Below, in pieces: positions 58,654 through 64,000 of a DNA stretch of 64,000 bases. The position numbers were made by a program, and so were the translations under genes. Every line of letters begins with the position of its first letter. Within the stretch, counting starts at the first letter, position 1. The notes beneath the pieces were generated by a model. That model ran no database searches and was not told the origin of the DNA. It was given only the letters and a program-made list of their open reading frames with translations. Source of the stretch: Cercis canadensis (lineage: Eukaryota; Streptophyta; Magnoliopsida; Fabales; Fabaceae); contig QAOA01006583.1 in assembly GCA_003255065.1 (NCBI GenBank), positions 216,036-280,035 on the forward strand. Direction: 5' to 3'.

Positions 58654-59895
58654 ACTCCATCCACAGGAATTGTACATACAAGGAGCTAAAAGCCACCACT
58701 CATAAAGTCATTGAGTTAGCTAGAGAGATTTTTGCATATCTTGGAGAGAATTAAGAAATTCTGTTAGTAATGTATATATAAAATGTTTTTGTCTGGTGAT
58801 CATCTCATTGCTAATATCTTTTGTGAGTAGTTTGACGGAGCAGAAGAGAAGGCAAACCTTTTATTGTTGAGGAAGGTTTGATATGTAAAGAGCATGTTCT
58901 TGTGTAATATAAGGCAGTTTGATGTTAAGTGTCTTTTGAATTTTTTAGGTGATCGACGTCCAAAGTCCTGTATAGAATTGGTCATTTTGGCCCTAATTCA
59001 TGTAAATATATTTTGGTAAATTCCAAAGTATGTTCTTATATTATCCAATGATTATGCTCAGTTTTCTGTAAACAAATGTGACTTGTAAGTTCTAATTTTG
59101 GTTTATGCTTTTCATATTTGTGTTTGGTGTGGGATACCTACCCTTATGTTGACGCTATAACAGATTTTGCACCATATTATGTATTGGTAATGTTCACGTG
59201 CGATTGTTTGGATTGAAAGTCATCTGAAAGTTATAAGTTCTACATTAAATAGACAGAAGAGAGCATGAATTGGGGTGGATCCAAAGCTCATGAACTATGA
59301 TAGCTTCAAGACTTTTGAGTTTTAGCTGTGTCAAGCCATGTACTCGCAGGTTAGCAAAACTATGTTGCTCAATAATGCTTTTGCCTTTCTTCCTAGGCCT
59401 CTAAATAAGACATTTATTTTGGTACTTGAAGACTTTCATAAGAATGGGATATTTATACTCTTCTTTGTTTTCCCCTTAAGAAATATTTGGATCTCTTGGT
59501 TGTTGATGAAAGGTCCATTTACAATGGAAAGTGATTTTCGATATGTTTGTTTTCAAGAAACGCTTTACAAGATTGTTACGTCTCTACTTTGCATATCTTT
59601 GAATCTTAGAAATGCTTACGGATATAATTTCCTAGGCCAGGTCTTCACGCATTAGGACAAGCGTTTTCGTGCATTAATTTTCTATTCCTTAGGCAGATAA
59701 AAACAAGAAAAATGACGTTTTATGGCTGGTCGATTTTATAGAGGTCACTCCACTATTGTTATCATCATCGTAAGGAGAGAGAAACTTTGTCCAATGTAAT
59801 GTGTTTGGGAAACTAGAAAGTTAGGGGAAAAAAGATAATTACTTTAATTGAAAATAGGTTTAAATTTGATTCATTATCCTATAACATGTTGTCAC
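58654..59895. other. 3' flank and intergenic region
   Basis: The 3' untranslated region is followed by AT-rich DNA. An open frame of 105 codons at 59338-59655 has no recognisable features. No gene is called. Confidence 0.4.
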
Positions 59896-60489
59896 GGCAC
59901 TTTGACCTAGTAATTATGGTTTTTAAACTTAATTCCCTAACTGTTATAGGTGGAAACTTAAATACGGAAATATTATAGTTTTAGGAAAATTGAAAATGAA
60001 AAAAAAAAAGCATATGGGATTGCGGGGGCCCCTCGGCGTGTCTCCANCCACCGGACACGCTGGGGGCCCCTCGGCGTGTCTCAAAGGAACAAGCCACGCC
60101 TCGGGCGGCGCGTCCCCTCTTGTCCAACTCGCCAGGCTTTGCAGCTTCGTTTACGTGTGTCAGCTTTGAACTGTGGAGACACACCGTGGGGCCCACGGCG
60201 TGTCCCCACAGGCCATGCCAAATGGCAGCCGGCGCGTAGAACTTTGTCCGTGGCGTGTTCGAAGTGTATATATACCCCTCCGTGGAGAGTAGTTTTCACA
60301 AAGCATAAGCAAAAATCGTTTCTGTCTGTCGAGCATAAATTTTTTTCACTTTCAGAGAGGAAAGAGTGATAGGTTGCAAAAGAGAGAATAAAGAGTAATA
60401 AGCAAAAATCATTTCGATGTGTAGAGCATAAAGTTCGTGTCAAAAGTTTTTTGAACTATTGTGGAACGACACTTTAAAAGGTACGTTTA

Positions 60490-60890
60490 GATTTTAATTA
60501 TTGCTTAATGTAAGTCATTATTTTTTTCATTATAAATTTGATAGGTTTTAAATAGTTTATGTATTTGATAGGTTTTAAATAGTTTATGTTTGGAGTAAAA
60601 TTTTAGTATAAATAAAGTATGATTTACTAATTTTTTTTTTTCATTATAAATTTGATAGGTTTTAAATAGTTGATGTTTGGAGTAAAATTTTAGTATAAAT
60701 AAAGTATGATTAACTAATTTTTTTCATTATAAATTTGATAGGTTTTAAATAGTTGATGTTTGGAGTAAAATTTTAGTATAAATAAAGTATGATTAACTAA
60801 TTTTTTTTTTTCAATATAAATTTGATAGGTTTTAAATAGTTTATGTTTGGAGTAAAATTTTAGTATAAATAAAGTATGATAATATTTATG
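60490..60890. repeat. Tandem repeats in the second MULE
   Basis: About four copies of the unit with TAGGTTTTAAATAGTT and GGAGTAAAATTTTAG, the reverse complement of the repeats at 52680-53100. They follow a GTACGT splice donor near 60481 and precede the acceptor before the transposase Met, so they lie in a probable leader intron. Confidence 0.8.
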
Positions 60891-61084
60891 TACTAATTTT
60901 ATGTTACAATAGTATATTTAATTTTGATTGCAAGAATGATAATATTTAATCGTTCATGTTTTTCATTTAAATATTACTGTAAATAAATGTATGTATTTAG
61001 CTTAAACTTGTTATGATTATTATATATTATTATGCATTATTGTTCATGAAGTATGATATATTTGATATTAACTGTAGGATAAAA

Positions 61085-63873
61085 ATGTTGATTTTCATTT
61101 ATTACAATGGTCGAGTATATAAGGGAGACCAATGAGTTACATATGAAAGTCTGAATCCTGTTTGCATGATATTGAAGCGGGAAGTTGGACTAGATAGTCT
61201 TAAAGACCTGATACAACGAAAATTACGTCTTGATCCCAATAAAGTGATCAAGAACATCAAATATAGATTTCCAATGTCAGCTAATCCCTTATTTTATGGT
61301 GTACTTGATCTCTTGGGTGATAAAGATGTAATGTGCATGTACGAAAGTTAGAAACAACATGCCAATCTCGGAGCAATGGAGCTTTTTGTTGAGATTGAAA
61401 CTAGGCAACATGATGGCAGTAATTTTCAAATCGATGAAGCTGATGCTGGTGGGCCAAGTTCAATACCTTGTTCAGTTCAAGTGCATAGTCAAACATGAAT
61501 AGAAACTGACAATTGTTATTGGCCATATGTTGACTTGGCTGGATTACAGTCTGGCATGCCTAGTTCGAGTCAAAATTTTCATCGGACGGAAAGTCATGAC
61601 TATAGTTGTGATGAACAGTGGTTCAATTAAGAGATTAGACAGGGAAGAGGCATCGAAGAATAGGAAACAAATCTTGATCTAAAAGCACCCGAAGACAAAC
61701 AAGTAATTGGTGCTAACTCTCCACTTGATCTTGAAATTACGTCAAGTGATGATGAAGATGTTATGTTAGAGCGAGATGATGTATGCAATGATGAAGAAAA
61801 TGAACATAGTTTGAATCTGAATGTACAACCATTGGTCTATGAATCCGGTGATCCGATACCGAAAATGGTGCAGCCATTGCAGTATAGTGAACCTTTGCTG
61901 GTATATTCAGAAGTTAACTGGGATGCCATGCAAATTAGGGATGACACTGAGATATGAGCTATCAATTGAGCAACAATTTTCAACAAAAAATGACATTCAA
62001 CTTGCTGTGAAGGAATACTCAATGTAGGTGCACCAGTCATTTATTATGAAGGAGTCACATTTAACTGCATGGAATGTTGAGTGTCCAAACAAAGCTACTG
62101 GTTGTAATTGGAGAGTTCGAGCATGTCAAAGGAGTAAAAGCGGATTATGGGATGTCAGAAAGTATAACGGTCCTCATACTTGCACAAATGTCATGATAAC
62201 GCAAGATCATAAGAAGCTAGATATTTATGTGATAGCGTCCAACATTCATGGGATGGTTGAGGAGAGTCTTGATGTATCAATTAAGTTGATACACGAGCGA
62301 ATCTTGGTAGAATATTGCTACCGAGCATCGTACAGAAAAATATGGTTAGCAAACTAGAAGTGCATTAAAAAATTGTTCGACAATTGGAAAGATAACTATA
62401 ATCTTTTGCTGAGATGGATGGCAGCAATGCGGGCAGCAAATCCTGAAACTGTTGTTCAATGGCTGTTAGATAATAATCAGGTTAGAAGTCATTCAAATGT
62501 TCAAGAGATGTTGTTTCGCCGTGTTTTCTGGATATTTCAAGCTTGTGTCGATGCATTTTCTTTTTGCAAGCCTGTGATTTAGGTAGATGGGACTTTCTTG
62601 AGTGGCAAATATTGCGGTACACTGTTGATTGCTTCAACACAAGACGGCGACAGGTCACCATTACCTCTTGCATTTGCTATTGTAGAAGGTGAAGTTAAAT
62701 ATGCATGGACATAGTTTTTGACCTTAGTGCATCAACACGTTGTTCGAGAACATCAGAATTTGGCGATAATTTCTGATCATCATGTAAGTATATTGTCTTC
62801 AATTGCAGATGCCAGTGTAGGCTGGAGTCTTCCACTTGCTCATAATTTCTTCTGCTTGCGACATGTCGTCAGCAACTAGAATACATACTTTAAAAATAAA
62901 ACCCTGAAAACGAAGATATACGCAGTAGGTATGCATAAATTTACATAAATATATTTATTATTAGCCGAGCAGTATATTTAGTTTAATTACGAATCAATCA
63001 TAACATTAAATGTCATGACCTAATTTTACAGGTAGTCAATTTGAATCCCTTAAATTTAAGGAGCTTATGAGGGATATTTAAAGTAAATGTGAAAACAATT
63101 GAGCATGGAATTATGTAAAAGATCTGGATGAGGGGAAATGGACTTTGCAAGGAGATACTGAGGGAAGACGTTATAGTATGATGACCACCAATTTAGCTGA
63201 GAACATTAATGGCACGTTAAAAGGTGTTCGTAACATGCCGATTACAACCCTGGTTAGAGCGACGTATTACAAGCTCAATGCCATTTTCACTAAAAAGCGG
63301 GACGAAGCTGGTAATATGAAAGCTAGTGGACAACGGTGGACCGAATATGCACTGACTCAAATGTGGAATAATGCACGAGATGCGTCATCACATAAACCTC
63401 GATTGTTTAATAGGGACACCGGTTTATTTGAGGTGGAGGAGAGGTATAATATGAGAACCAGAACTGCTGGACGGATGTTTATTGTCAATCTGAATGAGGG
63501 GAGATGTAGTTGCGATAAATTTAAAGCCTTACATTTGTCATGCTCAAATGCAATATGTGCTTGCGCGTCTGTTTCGCTTAATGAATAGAATTATGTGGAT
63601 CCAGTATACTCAATTGACAATTTAGTCAAAGCATATCGTGGTCAATTTAAGCCAATCGGTGGACCAGAAAATTGGCCGGAGATCCCAGGAATAAATATAA
63701 GCCCCAATCCCGCGATTCTTAGGAAGAAAGGTTGTCCTGTTACAAATCGTATTCGAAATGAAATGGATTGACAGGATTCTAACAGGACACGAACAATCAT
63801 TAAGTGCAGTATTTGTCGCCAAGAAGGGCATAATAAGTAAAATTGTCAATTTAGAAGGATGCCAGATCCATGA
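61085..63873 (+). pseudogene. MuDR-type MULE transposase, copy 2
   Basis: It shares the order and most residues of copy 1: PB1-like segment (MLIFIYYNGRVYKGD), DNA-binding domain (RVRACQRSKSGLWDVRKYNG), DDE domain (VDGTFLSGKYCGTLLI, PLPLAFAIVEGEVKYAW, ISDHHVSI), SWIM region and zinc knuckle (CSICRQEGHNK). Stops differ from copy 1: TAG for Gln near 62579 before the first catalytic Asp, TAG for Trp near 62713, and TGA near 61955 linked to a small deletion. The SWIM His is replaced by Asn (CSNAIC). An intron with a GTATGC donor near 62928 and a TTTTACAG acceptor at about 63030 is visible. Neither copy can make a full protein. Confidence 0.87.
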
Positions 63874-64000
63874 CTAATTAATCATCCATGTATAACAGTT
63901 TATAATTTTGATATCAATTTTACCCCTGTTTTTGTTATTTGTATCCAGTAGACTTGATTAATGGGACATAATGCTTAATTATATATCGATTTGAATTCAA

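Larger units (their letters stand above)
59896..64000. mobile_element. Second MULE of the same family, inverted, cut by the window end
   Basis: It starts GGCACTTTGACC at 59896 and runs through the same TIR, TATA box, tandem repeats and transposase as the right half of the 45785-53703 element, but on the opposite strand. The other end lies outside the window, so the target duplication cannot be tested. A single N at 60047 lies inside the TIR and joins two copies of GGGCCCCTCGGCGTGTCTC. Confidence 0.87.

Overview
The window is nuclear DNA from a flowering plant, most likely a eudicot; I cannot name the species. The evidence is intron-rich genes with plant-specific products (ABA4, an F-box protein, a MAGL/CSE-like hydrolase, a B3 protein), plant transposons (CACTA, Mutator-like, Tat-type Ty3/gypsy, L1-type LINE, tRNA-derived SINE) and CCCTAAA-type telomere-like repeats. 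The DNA is AT-rich and contains assembly gaps: one run of 231 N and several single-N joins flanked by duplicated sequence.

Layout. 1-2.4 kb: a MITE fragment and an F-box gene (- strand) broken by a one-base frameshift. 2.9-4.8 kb: a non-autonomous CACTA element carrying degenerate telomere repeats. 5.3-10.7 kb: an intact ten-exon gene (+) for a multi-pass membrane protein that resembles the N-terminal half of the zinc transporter ZnT5/MTP12 but lacks the cation-efflux domain; intron 5 looks like a U12-type AT-AC intron. 11.9-12.65 kb: LINE tails. 13-22.3 kb: a tandem duplication containing two copies of the neoxanthin gene ABA4, one intact (19420-22046, -) and one decayed (15087-17901, -). 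22.4-25.2 kb: gap, MITE and sequence I cannot assign. 25.2-30.9 kb: a Ty3/gypsy element in - orientation that has lost gag, protease and reverse transcriptase but keeps integrase, PBS, PPT, both LTRs, a 5-bp target duplication and an antisense ORF. 31.6-35.9 kb: an intact eight-exon MAGL/CSE-like hydrolase gene (-) with one GC-AG intron. 36.9-45.7 kb: MITEs, a B3-domain gene with a premature stop, and a solo LTR. 45.8-53.7 kb: a complete 7.9-kb Mutator-like element (MULE) with long terminal inverted repeats and a perfect 9-bp target duplication; it carries a plant mobile domain (PMD) gene and a MuDR-type transposase gene in convergent orientation. 57.6-58.7 kb: a small intact plant gene of unknown function. 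59.9 kb to the end: a second MULE of the same family in the opposite orientation, cut off by the window edge.

The most unusual system is the MULE family: a two-gene transposon pairing a transposase with a PMD protein, present as two large copies and one 443-bp non-autonomous derivative. The host genes form no operon or pathway. ABA4 acts in plastid xanthophyll/ABA-precursor synthesis, the ZnT5-like protein probably in endomembrane zinc handling, and the hydrolase in lipid or phenolic-ester metabolism.
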